Assembly (NCBI GenBank): GCA_013397935.1
Contig: VZRN01004407.1
Coordinates: forward strand, 2,718,186-2,782,185
DNA length: 64,000 nt
Direction of reading: 5' to 3'
From: Dasyornis broadbenti
Lineage: Eukaryota; Chordata; Aves; Passeriformes; Dasyornithidae
The notes beneath the pieces are model-generated. The model made no database searches, was not told the origin of the DNA, and saw only the letters and a list, made by a program, of their open reading frames with translations. The position numbers and the translations under genes are program-made. Positions 1 through 10,540 of this stretch are shown here, piece after piece (positions within the stretch are counted from its first letter, which is position 1; the number at the start of each line of letters is the position of its first letter).

Positions 1-875
1 TTTTTTCTGACCAGCTCTATTCTTAACCTGTAATTTTTCTAACAAGATGAAATTATACTGCAGGCTTGCCTAAATTCCCTGGATTGTTTCTCTTGATAAA
101 AATTTTGGATTTTTTTTTTTTTTTTTACAGACACTCTAGTAACTGGATCTACTTTTTTTTGAGTGGTTGACACACACTTTACATTCCCCCCTTCCCCATC
201 TTCTTGAATATTTTACAGAAACTTGTTGAATTCAAGAAGAACAAGAATATACTTTGCAACATGCCACGTTACAAAACACCTTGTAAATATTCTTATTAAA
301 TATTATTTCCACATTTCCTAAAAAAAGTCAGAAATACATTATTCATAACGCATTTTTACATTTACAAAAATACGCTACTATGTAATGTCTACGTTATTTT
401 ACACAACAAAGTAGTTTTAGTATTGCCAGAGATGAATGTAAGATTCCCCACACCACCCACAGAAATGTGACTCAGTATAATCATAGAGACACCACTAGTA
501 GTGTTGAGAAGATACACACTTGCAATGCCTCTCTAATTGCTGGGCTGCATTAATATGATTGTCAGCAGTGCTGCCAGTTGGCGTCATTATGGCAAAATGA
601 CAACATCATAGTGTGGACAACTGGCCTCAAATGGCTTATTTTATATACACTGGGGAATAGCCATCACTAGTGCAATTTCTCTTAATTTAGTCTAGAGTTG
701 AATTTGTTACATAAAAAAAAGCAATAACGTCAGTGTGCACTGACAACTCTAAAACGTATATTCCTCTCTAAGAACCTGGCAGGTTGAAAATCAACACTGT
801 CCTGTATGATTAGCACCACAAGAAGTTTGGATGTTTTCAGGCCTTTTTCCTGCATTTTCCTTGCTTACTGTACAT
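1..875 (-). other. Unique AT-rich tract, possible 3' UTR
   Basis: Seen: long unique AT-rich sequence without tandem or interspersed repeats, lying directly downstream, on the minus strand, of the stop codon of the open frame at 876-1109. Inferred: if that frame is a terminal exon, this is its 3' UTR. Against it, I find no AATAAA or ATTAAA on the minus strand in this interval, so any poly(A) site would lie outside the window or use a variant signal. A short dyad (GTCAGTG/CACTGAC, 729-744) has a 2-base centre. It could equally be ordinary intergenic or conserved non-coding DNA. Confidence 0.2.
111..126 (+). repeat. Poly(T) run of 16
   Basis: Sixteen uninterrupted T residues are followed at once by ACAG. 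On the plus strand this looks like a very strong polypyrimidine tract and 3' splice site. On the minus strand it reads as an A16 run. Frames downstream of the AG on the plus strand close within a few codons, so a coding exon there is unlikely. A decayed homopolymer is the simplest reading. Confidence 0.8.
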
Positions 876-1109
876 TTATGCAGCAATTAATCTCTGTGTG
901 AAAGCACGTTGATGGCTTTGTAAGTATTTTCCCACAACTTTAGTTTCTCTACGTGAAGGAAGAGTTTGTGATTTACAAGTTAGGTCTACAACAAAGCCTC
1001 TGTAGTTTTTGGAGGAAGTAAATAATCCTGTCTTTGAGTCCTGTGTTGCTATTATCAGTGCCTGAGATAATAATTTCAAAACGCCCTCCAAACCATGAAG
1101 TGTCCACAT
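876..1109 (-). CDS. Hypothetical 77-codon open frame, possible terminal exon
   Basis: Seen: an open frame of 77 codons on the minus strand ending in TAA at 876-878. An in-frame TAA lies two codons upstream of the ATG, so as a standalone gene it would start at that ATG. A 3' splice-like TTATTATCTCAG lies inside the frame; used as an acceptor it would make the distal part, from ALIIATQDSK onward, a terminal exon. The C-terminal half is rich in K, R, S and Q and ends in QRLIAA. There is no signal peptide, membrane segment or motif I can name, and I recognise no family. Against coding: plus-strand splice-like signals overlap it (acceptor near 885, donor GTAAGT at 920). Function unknown; it may be chance. 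Confidence 0.17.
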   Translation of the reverse strand: MWTLHGLEGVLKLLSQALIIATQDSKTGLFTSSKNYRGFVVDLTCKSQTLPSRRETKVVGKYLQSHQRAFTQRLIAA

Positions 1110-2449
1110 TCCTTATTGGACTCTAGTAACTCTGCTCTGTGAGACATCATCTGAAGGAATTCCCTAATCTGCAAGAAAGCACAGAGGGGTGTCTTTGGAT
1201 TTGATGTGCATTCAGTGCTGTGATTTTATGAATCTCTTAACGACAAAGAAATGAGTCAGGCAAGTTTGCATGACTGAGAATTGATAGAAAGGATTTGGCA
1301 GCTGAAAACTGACTGAAATTCAATTTTCTGGCTACAAAAGCAGTGGAGGAATTAGTTTTTCTAAAAATTGATTTAGTAAATAAATTACTTTAGCTCATTA
1401 GTAATATTGAATGAGTGAGCTCACTGACATTCTAAATTGAATAGGAACAGAGCCACAAAAGAAAATCACCCCTCACAACAGGCACCCTTGTGAATAGTTC
1501 TCAATCCCAGACTTGAGAATGCTAACTGCCTTTGCAAGCCCACAGAACAAATGCAAATAAAGACGTCAAAAATCATTGCAAAAATTATATCATAATAGAC
1601 TCCTTTAAATATCTTTTCTCCTTCTCAACAGAAAAATATGTATTTTATTCCACTGACCAGTGCTTGCAAGTTTAAACTATGGTGCCATTAAAAATTTACA
1701 AAAGTAGTTTTTTCTCAGTCCTGCAATTCAACGTGCTTGGCCTTTTCTAGCTCAATCCAGCAGAATCCCTTACACGTTTTTTCAAGTTTTCAAGGGTAGA
1801 ACAGAATTTCAGTTTTCTGACTGCTTCTCTGGTGTATGTGGAGAATAAGACAGCTTTTGATTAAAGCCAATTGTAGCCTGAAGCCTGACCTGCAGGGCCA
1901 CCCCAGCAGATACATCACTCGTATGCTGTGCCACAGCACACTCTTCCATATACGTGCAACTTTTATGAAGCTCTGTTTTGTAACGTTCTTGGACATAGTA
2001 AATATTTGGAGACAAAAATTAGAAGTAGCTGCAGCTGACTATAAATACACATTTCTGAATCATGCGCCGCATATCCAAGAAGGAATGACATACGCGGTGT
2101 TTGGAGTTGTGCGATGGCAGAGCTCCCAGGCATGGCTGAGTATTGGGTGGGATGTGTGTGAAATTCTCACCTCCCACCATCCTGTCTTACACATTCACTC
2201 CGATCCCTACAGGAAAAGCAAGAGTCTAAGAATGGCAAAAGCGAAACGCTCAGAGCACGTACCAGTCCATAAACATTTTTCAGGACAGAGTATTAACAAA
2301 CAGAAAAGCCATAACACCAAATAAGGTTTCTCAAGTTCTGTAAAAACCTAGCACTGGGAAGATCTGTATCTGCAACAATTTCCTTCCTCCAGCACATATT
2401 TTGAAACCTTACATGTAAAGGAAGGTTAAATAAATCAGTTACAAGAGTG
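1110..2449. other. Non-coding sequence with one long uninterrupted frame
   Basis: Mostly unique AT-rich DNA. It contains the longest open frame of the window (1836-2324, plus strand, 162 codons). That frame has several minus-strand frames opposite part of it and shows no recognisable domain. Its middle (about 2060-2190) is richer in CpG and GC than the surroundings. I do not call it a gene. Confidence 0.4.
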
Positions 2450-2498
2450 GAGGATGGAAGGGAGGGGAAAAAAAAAAAGGAAAAAAAAGGAAAAAGAA
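2450..2498 (+). repeat. Purine-only low-complexity tract
   Basis: A run almost entirely of A and G, with G-rich clusters passing into A-runs broken by GG. It could adopt triplex-like structure, but it is most simply a decayed purine microsatellite. Confidence 0.75.
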
Positions 2499-4339
2499 CC
2501 TTGCACTTGCTATGCATAAGGTAGCCTATAGTTACTTACACACAGAACAAATTAGCATTCCAAAAATCAAGATATTTGCTTGTCTTTCAGTCCAGGTCTC
2601 TCTGAAAACAACAGAAGAGTACGGAACCTCGGGGTTCTTCTGAGAGAGAAAGTTGCACTGGAATTCACCTTGCCTGGGATGCTGAAGGGCCTTGAGTCCT
2701 TTGTGTGGCTCTACTACGAGACACCACTGAACTCATTTCATTCTTCTCTTCCCCTACCTGGTCTTTACCTGTTTATAGAAACAAGGAGTGTCTCAGTTGT
2801 CCAATCCATCCTGTCCCTTCCATTATAATCCATGGAGGTTCTATTTAATCCCACAGGGGATGAATTTGGTAAAGCTGCCCAGCTGTGAAGACACAGACAC
2901 TATTCCTCACTATTGACTCCCTCATATTGCCTGCTGCAAAACTTTCAGAAATACAGGAGTTTCTCTAATACTAACTAATGCAAATACATGTGAGTAGCAT
3001 TTGGCTTTGTGTTTTCATTGTGAGGTAAACTCAACTCCATGTCTCTTTAAATTCCTCTCTGTGAGATGGCACAAATTCCCTAACTTTTACCTTAAGAGAG
3101 TGCACTGGTGTGCTAATAAAAAATTAGCATATGAATACCAGTTAGATGATAAGAGATTAACATAGAAATGAATTGCAAAAATCTGGATTGCACAAAAAAT
3201 TTGCATTGTATTGTCAAATCTCCAGTTTACATTAAAAAGCAATCCTAAAATTAAAACAGCAAACAACATCATTGCATGCGAACTTTCTTTTTACCCTGCA
3301 GTGTGGTAACAGTGTCCAGACTCCAGGGACAGAGAGTCGGAAGTTCACACAGCATGCATTTAACTCACACTGCTGTGAGAAATTGGTGGTTTTCTTCTTT
3401 TCCAAAAACAAGCAGAAATGAAGAATAAAAGAAAGGAATTACCCTGTCATAGCAAGAAGATAACTTATTCACTTTCTATCACACTTTAATGTGCAAATCA
3501 ATCCTCATGTTGTTCTTTGCCAGTTTCCACCGTGTTAGTCACCCTGGAACAGCTGGGAGCTCTCCTGCTGCTCCACCTGGCATTGGCTTAGGATCAAATG
3601 GGGTCATCTGCCAAATAATATATGAGAAATAAATGGATGGAGGTCTTCCTAGGGGTGGAACCACTTGCTAGTTGTGTAGGTAAATTACAATGAAACAGTG
3701 TAAGGCTCATTAGTTTGTTAATTAAAGATTATTAAATAAATAGTCTACACATTAAAGGTAATTTTTCTATTTTTTTCCTACATGCCTGGTCCAAACCTAT
3801 AAAAGGTGCACTTTTAGGAATAATAATTGTTTTCAGGTGATTGAAAATCTGAGGTAATTTTGGTTTAAGAGTTCTTTCAATACAGCTCATATTTCATCAA
3901 CATAGTTTTGAATTTTAAATGATTTCCGGTAAAGATGATTTTTTTCTCTTTCAGCATTAAACACCCCACTTGGGTTTTCAAAATAATTTCAGAGCTTTTT
4001 TGTCATCCTGAGAAATCTCATCTGTACTCTAAAGATTTATGCAGACCCCTGTAACAAAACTTCAATGCAAAGAACAATTTGCCTTATTCCAAGCTACTTT
4101 TAAATTTATGCTCCATCTTGATTCGAATGGATAACTCTCCTAATAGCCTTTATCTTCACCAGGAGCTCTTTTGTGCTTCTCTTCACATTAAGGTGTTCTC
4201 TTTCCCAGAGCAAATAGCCACTCGCTATCACTGAAACTCCGGGATATTTGTATGGGAGTCCTGAAGGCAGGCTATACACAGTGAACCAAGTGCAATTTTA
4301 AATGTATGTACAGTATTATTTCAGTGATTTATCACAATA
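2499..4339. other. Unique non-coding sequence
   Basis: No exon, RNA gene or mobile element that I can support. Octamer-like POU sites occur near 3126 (ATTAGCAT) and 3195 (ATTTGCAT) in AT-rich context. AT-rich sequence with TTAAT repeats lies around 3710-3760. Confidence 0.4.
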
Positions 4340-4418
4340 ATCTGGACGTCTTAGTGCATGTCACAGCTAGAACACCAGTTTTGTCATGCTGAACGTTAAT
4401 ATGTTTAGAAATTCTGTC

Positions 4419-4439
4419 ATGCTTAATCAAATTAAGCAT
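4419..4439. repeat. Perfect 9-bp palindrome, 3-base loop
   Basis: ATGCTTAAT and ATTAAGCAT are exact reverse complements separated by CAA. Each arm carries a TTAAT/ATTAA core, so the element could be a symmetric homeodomain dimer site as well as a small hairpin. Confidence 0.85.
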
Positions 4440-4742
4440 AATATCAAATAACCTCACTGAATTCAATGACTCACCCACTTCTCCTGTGGGAAACAATCAA
4501 AGCAACTTCCCATGTCACATAACTCTTTAGCAGCTTTGAAGGCTACTCACATTTTCAAAGGGGAATAAATTTAGATTCTTCAAAAGATCTGCACAAATAC
4601 TGGATCCTTATGTGTGATCTACATGTGTAATTTATCTTTATGGCTAATTTAACAGCCTTTTGATTGAAATAATGAGCTATTTACTGTAATTATGCTTGTA
4701 ACATTGTTGTAAGTGCAATAAGACTGGCAAATTGATGAAAGC

Positions 4743-4806
4743 CATGTTCTGTGAAACAGAATCACTAAAGGAATTTATGGCCAGAGTACAGTGTTTCACA
4801 GAAATG
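4743..4806. repeat. Inverted repeat, 12-bp perfect arms; paired STAT-like sites
   Basis: TTCTGTGAAACA (4747-4758) and TGTTTCACAGAA (4792-4803) are exact reverse complements around a 33-base spacer. Allowing one bulged G, the stem gains three more pairs (CAT with ATG), spanning 4743-4806. Each arm also contains the STAT consensus TTC-N3-GAA (4747-4755 and 4795-4803). It could be a short hairpin transcript, a paired protein-binding site, or chance. Confidence 0.8.
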
Positions 4807-4820
4807 ATACAAATATCTGT

Positions 4821-7800
4821 GGTTCAAGATTATACGATAGCATTCTGTGCAGGCAGCGAGCACCCCTAACTTAATCCACAGATTTACTTCTGCTGGATGC
4901 TGAAGGAATTCCAAAGCTTCCCAAAGAAAAGTTTTGACTCCCTACAGAACATAAGTAAACATTAAATGACATGAAGGCCGTACTTATAAATATAGTCAGA
5001 ACAGGTATGTGTGTCATAATTGTTTCTTTATTGCAGGCAAAAAAATAAGCAAATGTTGATGGCTTTGTGGGTGAGGTTTTCTTGTAAATATCAATTTATT
5101 TTTTTTTGTGTGATGTAACTTTCCATAAGAAACAGTTGGATAATAGGAAAAAGTTCATATTCAGCTTCCTTTTCTTTGGCATATGTTTTAAGACAATACA
5201 GCAAGAAAAAATACCGTATACATTTGCTTTATCAAAGTCACATAAACCCAAGACGTATGTGTTTGCGTAGGTTTGACTTGGCTGCTGTAAGAATTATGGC
5301 TGAGTAAAAACTAAAAAATAATTGAGCTCGAGAGCTGCCATTTCTCTGTGTCCCCTACTTCCCAGGGATGCACGTAAGGCTAGACAAGGTTTCCCCCTAT
5401 AGTTGCCTTGTCATGTTCTTTCACTCTCACTTCAGAATTCTTATCTCTATAAATCTAAAATAATCAAAGTGTATGAATTTATTGTGCAATTGTTTCAGCT
5501 TATGATGCAATGTCTGCTCTTTGTCCTTTGCACGAGCATCAGTGGAACCTCAGTCACCTAACACAACCAGTCCTGGGGAACAGTCAATGAGAAGTAGTAC
5601 TTCCATCATTAGGTCATCAATTAGCTTCTAAATTGGCTTGATACTCTTGATTGCACATTCACTGCAACGTTACTGCTTTTGGTTTTGTTTGGCAAGTCAG
5701 CTGCAATGCTGTTCGGGCGTTACCTGCAGATCCCGACCTTGCATACATTGAAGTAAATAAAATACGCTGTGTCAAAAAGCTGGGAACAAATGACCAAAGC
5801 CCAAAGAGCAAAACTGTAAGGCCATCTCTGTCTGTATGTCTCATTCTGAAGATCCAGAAAAAGAGAGTGTACAAAAATCTGCTTTTAAATACTTACTGAT
5901 GTCTGTCTGTATGTAAAGTGTTTTACATTTCTGTTTACACTTTTAAGGGCACGGGGAGGAAGAAATTTTACTAATATCCTGTGTGTCCTCATCCTTTAAA
6001 CTATAGGATCCTGAAGAAACATAAAACTATATTCATTGTGAGGGAAAAAAAAAACCTAAAGTAACTATGGCAGCAGTTTTGCTGACAAGGTAAAGTCACA
6101 ATAGTTCAGATCATTTTATCTCTTGATGCATTGTTGTCCACTGCAAGCCCTACATATCCTGCCATAGATAACAGAAACCAGGAAAAATGAAATAAGGCTG
6201 AGCAAGTAAGTTAAATAATACAGTAAACTTGCTGATAATGGGATCTGCTTTGACTGTGAGATAACTCCCTAAAGAAAGTCACAATGACCTAGTTATTCAA
6301 AGAATGGAAAGTAGACGACCCTTGAAGACATCTGCAAAGCCAATTGGACAATTTTTTGTCTTTATCTTTTCTAACTAACATTTTTTCTGTCATTGAAAAA
6401 AAGTGAGATTTCAGGTGGTTCAAAAAGTTGGTGGAGAAATTCTGAGAGAACCATTCCTCTCCAATGCGATAAAGCAGTTTCAGAGATAAAATATCATTCA
6501 GGGAACATTTCTTATTGAGATCAGCTTTTAAATTTGAGAACTACAAAATCTTTTTTTTTCTCCTGTGGCTCATTCAGCAGAGTGTTTATTATTAATACTC
6601 TAGTACTTATGAGCAGGAAAATATCTTCTCTTCTGAACTCAATATACTTCTGAAGAGGAAACCCACCTATCAATGTATATCCCTGCTACTGATTTTTCTG
6701 TTCCTTAAAGAACAAGCAAGTTACTTGAGGTTTTAATTTTCATTGTTTCCCAAATGTTTCCAATCTCTACCATAATTATTTTTCCACCATACTATGTAGG
6801 CATTAGAAAATGGAAGCAAGCAAAGAAAAGGAGTTGATTTTTCTAAACATAGTAAACTAAAGTCTACTCAAAGAAAATTTTTGGGTTTAAGCATGTAACA
6901 TCTTTAAATGTTTGAAAGATTCTACTTTGGCACAAAAGCACAGGAAGTTTGCTTGACATGTTATTTCATGTTTGTTCCATCTGTTACTAAAATTTGTATT
7001 GGTATTTTCTCCCACATTTTTGCTAAAGGCTGTTCACAATGTTTCATTTTATTGTAACAAAATACTGTCTATATTCCTTCCAAATTAAACCTAAAGCTAA
7101 AATATTCAGAAGAGTATTTTAAAATATTTCTTAAATACATATTTTAATGAAATTTATTGTTTGCACTAATCTTTTGTTATTCTCAGTATTCCTTACCCAG
7201 CAGGTTTTAACATTAGGATTTACTTTTTCCTTTAACAAAATTCAAAATAATATCTGCCAAAATAACAGGAGTAATATTTGGACTTTGCTTCATGAAAATT
7301 ACCTAAGAATGTTTGATGAATACATCTTTTTTTGCTGTTCATTCCAGCGGATAAAAGAAAAGCCTCTAAGTGAAAGCAGGAAGTTACAAGCACCTGCCAG
7401 GAAATAAGTTTTCAGCATTTATTATTACTATGTTTTTTCAGTGCTTGATGTCTATCCTGCTGAACACATCCTTATTCTAAAAGTCCAGACTTCAGCTTTT
7501 TGAAAGGGCAGGGTTAAATGACAGTGTTGAGAGCAAACTTGTTCCCTGTATAGAGTTACAATTTAGTTTCAGATCGGTAACTCAGTTTTCCACAGCCTTT
7601 GTACTACTTCAGTATTAGTCCAGTGTCTCTAAGGCACTCTTCATTAAAAGGGTTTGCTCCTTCCTCCTTGTGCAATAGAGGTGCTCATTTGCCATGGACT
7701 TAAATTTTCTCTATCACTCTACAGAAAATTGAACTTAATTATAAATGATGCAGCTCTAAAATGTGTACACACATCTGTATTTTCAATCCCCGTCTCTTTG

Positions 7801-8499
7801 TTGATGATTTAAATTATCGTATCTCTGTTTAGTAACAGCATCAAAATCTTGGTACTGGTTGTGACAGCCAAGTAACATGGTGTTAGAGGGCTGTCAGCAT
7901 TATCAGGAGGCCAGGTCCTTAATCCCCCTTTTGGAGACCGAAATCCTATCATTTCAGATTGCCCATGGCTGCAAAGGGCAGATCAATTTTCATAAAGGCA
8001 CTGGGGATGTTTCTGCCTAGCGGCTGTGAGAGAACATTCTGTTTACATATCTTACTTGTAAAGCAAATATGCAGTGATGCATTCCTTTTATCACTTTCAA
8101 CACCCCTCGTAATTTGTCCGGTAAAGCCCTCGGATGGAGGGGAAATACATCACAGTGGCACCTCCAGTACAGGAGCGTGCACACAGCTGGTTCCTTGGGA
8201 AACAAGATCACCATCTCCCTCCCATTTCCCGCACATGTCATTCTAAAATCAAAACAGGTCGTCAGGAAAATAGCTGCCTTCAACAGCTGCCTTTTCAGCA
8301 CTAGAAGCTTTAGCCCAGTTTCTTGAAAGAAAGGATTCCATGGGCCTGAATTTCCAAGCAGATGATTGATTGTTACAGTGAAACACGTATGAAAGAGTAA
8401 CCTGTATTAGAAAGGCATAGCTTCCTCCTACTATCTTGGAAAAGCAGTGACCCTGGCATAACATTTTAAAAAAAACCATTAATGGACAGTTAATGGCTC
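4821..8499. other. Unique non-coding sequence
   Basis: AT-rich, no recognisable gene or mobile element. Short open frames at 5651-5899 (+) and 7147-7407 (+) have no domain, and a minus-strand frame lies opposite the first. The interval 7959-8330 is open in three frames on both strands and is somewhat less AT-rich, but no peptide in it is recognisable. Confidence 0.4.
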
Positions 8500-8740
8500 T
8501 TATTCATGGCTCCAGTTTGGCTGAGCTTTTGGGGACACATTAGAGGCTTTAATACTCTCATTCCCTAAGCTGCAAGGCATTCATGGGAAAGCTCCAAAAC
8601 ACACAGCCCTAATAGCTTGTATAAAATACATCCAGATAAGGAGATTTCATACAAGTAATTATTCAATATTTACAAAAACATCCAGAAGGTCTTTGATTGT
8701 TTTCCCCTCACTCCCAACATAATATCAATTTCTCCTTCAT
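8500..8740. promoter_or_regulatory. Possible conserved non-coding element
   Basis: A compact, non-repetitive stretch with mixed composition and many A/T-core transcription-factor-like words (TTAATGG, TAATTATT, CAATATTTAC forkhead-like). No open frame is supported. Called only on its look; conservation cannot be assessed here. Confidence 0.15.
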
Positions 8741-10029
8741 GGCCAGATCATAATGAATCTTTGTTATGGATTGAAGGATTCCAAGGAGCTCTCTTTGACT
8801 CTTTTCTAAAGAAGGTCAAATTTCCTAAAATACAGAAACGAGTTTCAAAAGCGACAGAGGTGAAAACTGCCACACTTGGCCATTTCCAGGAGTGCCTTTC
8901 TTTGGTGTCCTTTACTCTAGAGGAGGAAGGTGGCTTCCACCAGAGACTCTCCTGATGCTTTTGGGCAGCCTGACATGGGCACCGAGAGCCCATGCAGACA
9001 CTCTCTGAGGCACTGGATCATTTTGGCTGTGCCACCACACTCTGTGAGGCATAATCCTGTCACTTATCCTACACGTGGTGCATCTATTCCATCCTAAATG
9101 TAGTCTTGATCAGTGATTCCGAGTAGAATGGAAATGCACAGATCATGTAGTAGGAGGGAAGTTTTCAAAAACGGAAACAGGTGTCAAAGTTGCACTACTT
9201 TTAATGTTTAAAATCTACCCTTTTTCTTATGATTTAATCACTTTTAACAAGCTCCAACTGTGAAATGCTAAACCAGCATTTTAAAAGTGAAAATTCATTT
9301 TTTTGTCTGTTTTGTCAGTTTTCTAATAACCTGATACATTAAATTCCTTGCAGAATTAATTAAGATACAGAATTTAAACCTGATTAACAAATACCAATTT
9401 TATTAATGAAATCCTTGGTTTTAATTTTTAAATTGGAAACAAATTAAAACTAAAACATGTAGAGCAGGAAATACAATCTCCTTTAATGTTCCGACCCACT
9501 CGGTTTTTGCATTAATTTTAAAGTAATTGTACTTCACTTTTGCTCAGCTAGGTAGCTCAGAACTTGAAGAAATTAGCATCTTCATACTACTAAGCCATAG
9601 CACAGTGATCCTGTCTATTTCTTTACTTATTTATAAATTAACCTCTTTGCTCATGCCTTGATTTTTTTATTCCTTCATCCAACTATAGATTTTTCCCTTC
9701 CATGAATAAAAGTTATAAATTCTAGAGACAGGTCAAAGTATAAATGTCACACAAAGAATAAAGTACAGGTTAAATACATGTAATTTCCCCTACTTCAAGA
9801 AAAAAATGTACTCAATGTATATAATTACATTTGCATTCAACATATATCGGTGAAGAGTTGCATATAACCGGAAAAGAAATTAATTACTAGTGAAAAATGC
9901 ATCCTTCATACTAAAAATAAATTTCTTTATTGTTGGGGCTAAACACGGAATTCCCTGGACAATTCTCACGCATGGTTTTCCTTCATGTGAATGATACATT
10001 TATTCCTAGCAGGCATTCGTTTTGTTTGG
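8741..10029. other. Unique non-coding sequence
   Basis: The pair of complementary short frames at 8748-8993 looks like chance. The stretch 9220-9470 is very AT-rich with many TTAAT and AATTAA words. Nothing else is supported. Confidence 0.4.
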
Positions 10030-10540
10030 ATGCAGAGAGAGCATGGGAGATAGCTTTACCTGCTGTTCCTGTGGAATTTCCTCCTTAGACTGTCAGCCCT
10101 GCACTCTTGGATGTTGTGATTTAGAAATGCAGACCAGGCACCAGGGCTAAGCACAGCCCGAATGGGTGTGCCTGCATGTCTGGATGCCGAGGGCTCTTGG
10201 CACTGAGCTGCCGCTCTTGGTACCAGAGAAGTGTAGTCTAACACTTGGCCAATGTGAGACATCATGTGAGCACTCTGGAGCTGATGTTTTACCTCCTACC
10301 CTGGCTCTGCAGTACATGGAATTCCTGGTTGCTGGCTGGGCACAGCACAGGAGCCCCACCACGCCCGCAGCAAGGACTTGGCTGTGCATGACTCGGGATT
10401 TTCCCTTCCCCAGGCCCCAAACTGCTCCTGTAACCAGCAGACGAGGAAAGTTTGTGAAACCGAAGCACAATGGAGAGCATATGGAACCAAGACTTGAGTG
10501 AATGTCTAGGAGGGAAAACTAGACCCTGATGCCTTTGCAT
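10030..10540. other. GC-richer patch open in several frames
   Basis: By eye clearly richer in G and C than the rest. Overlapping frames of roughly 64-111 codons stay open on both strands (10166-10501 on plus; 10147-10470, 10289-10540 and 10056-10265 on minus). None has a recognisable domain. Being open in many frames at once argues for low stop-codon density from composition rather than coding. A 3' splice-like CCTGTAACCAGCAG occurs on plus near 10440. It may be a non-coding exon or an unrecognised old insertion. Confidence 0.3.

Larger units (their letters stand above)
4340..4820. promoter_or_regulatory. Regulatory-looking block with two perfect inverted repeats
   Basis: Seen: about 480 bases of non-repetitive sequence dense in TAAT/ATTA homeodomain-type cores, containing a 9-bp stem palindrome (4419-4439) and a 12-bp inverted repeat with a 33-base spacer (4747-4803). 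No open frame covers it. Inferred: the motif density and lack of decay resemble a conserved non-coding element. I cannot check conservation from this sequence alone. Confidence 0.25.

Noticed and set aside
729..744. GTCAGTG/CACTGAC dyad
   Set aside because: The 2-base centre and 7-bp arms are common enough by chance; no supporting context.
8017..8326. Frames open on both strands over the same 300 bases
   Set aside because: Mutually overlapping frames without domains indicate low stop density only.
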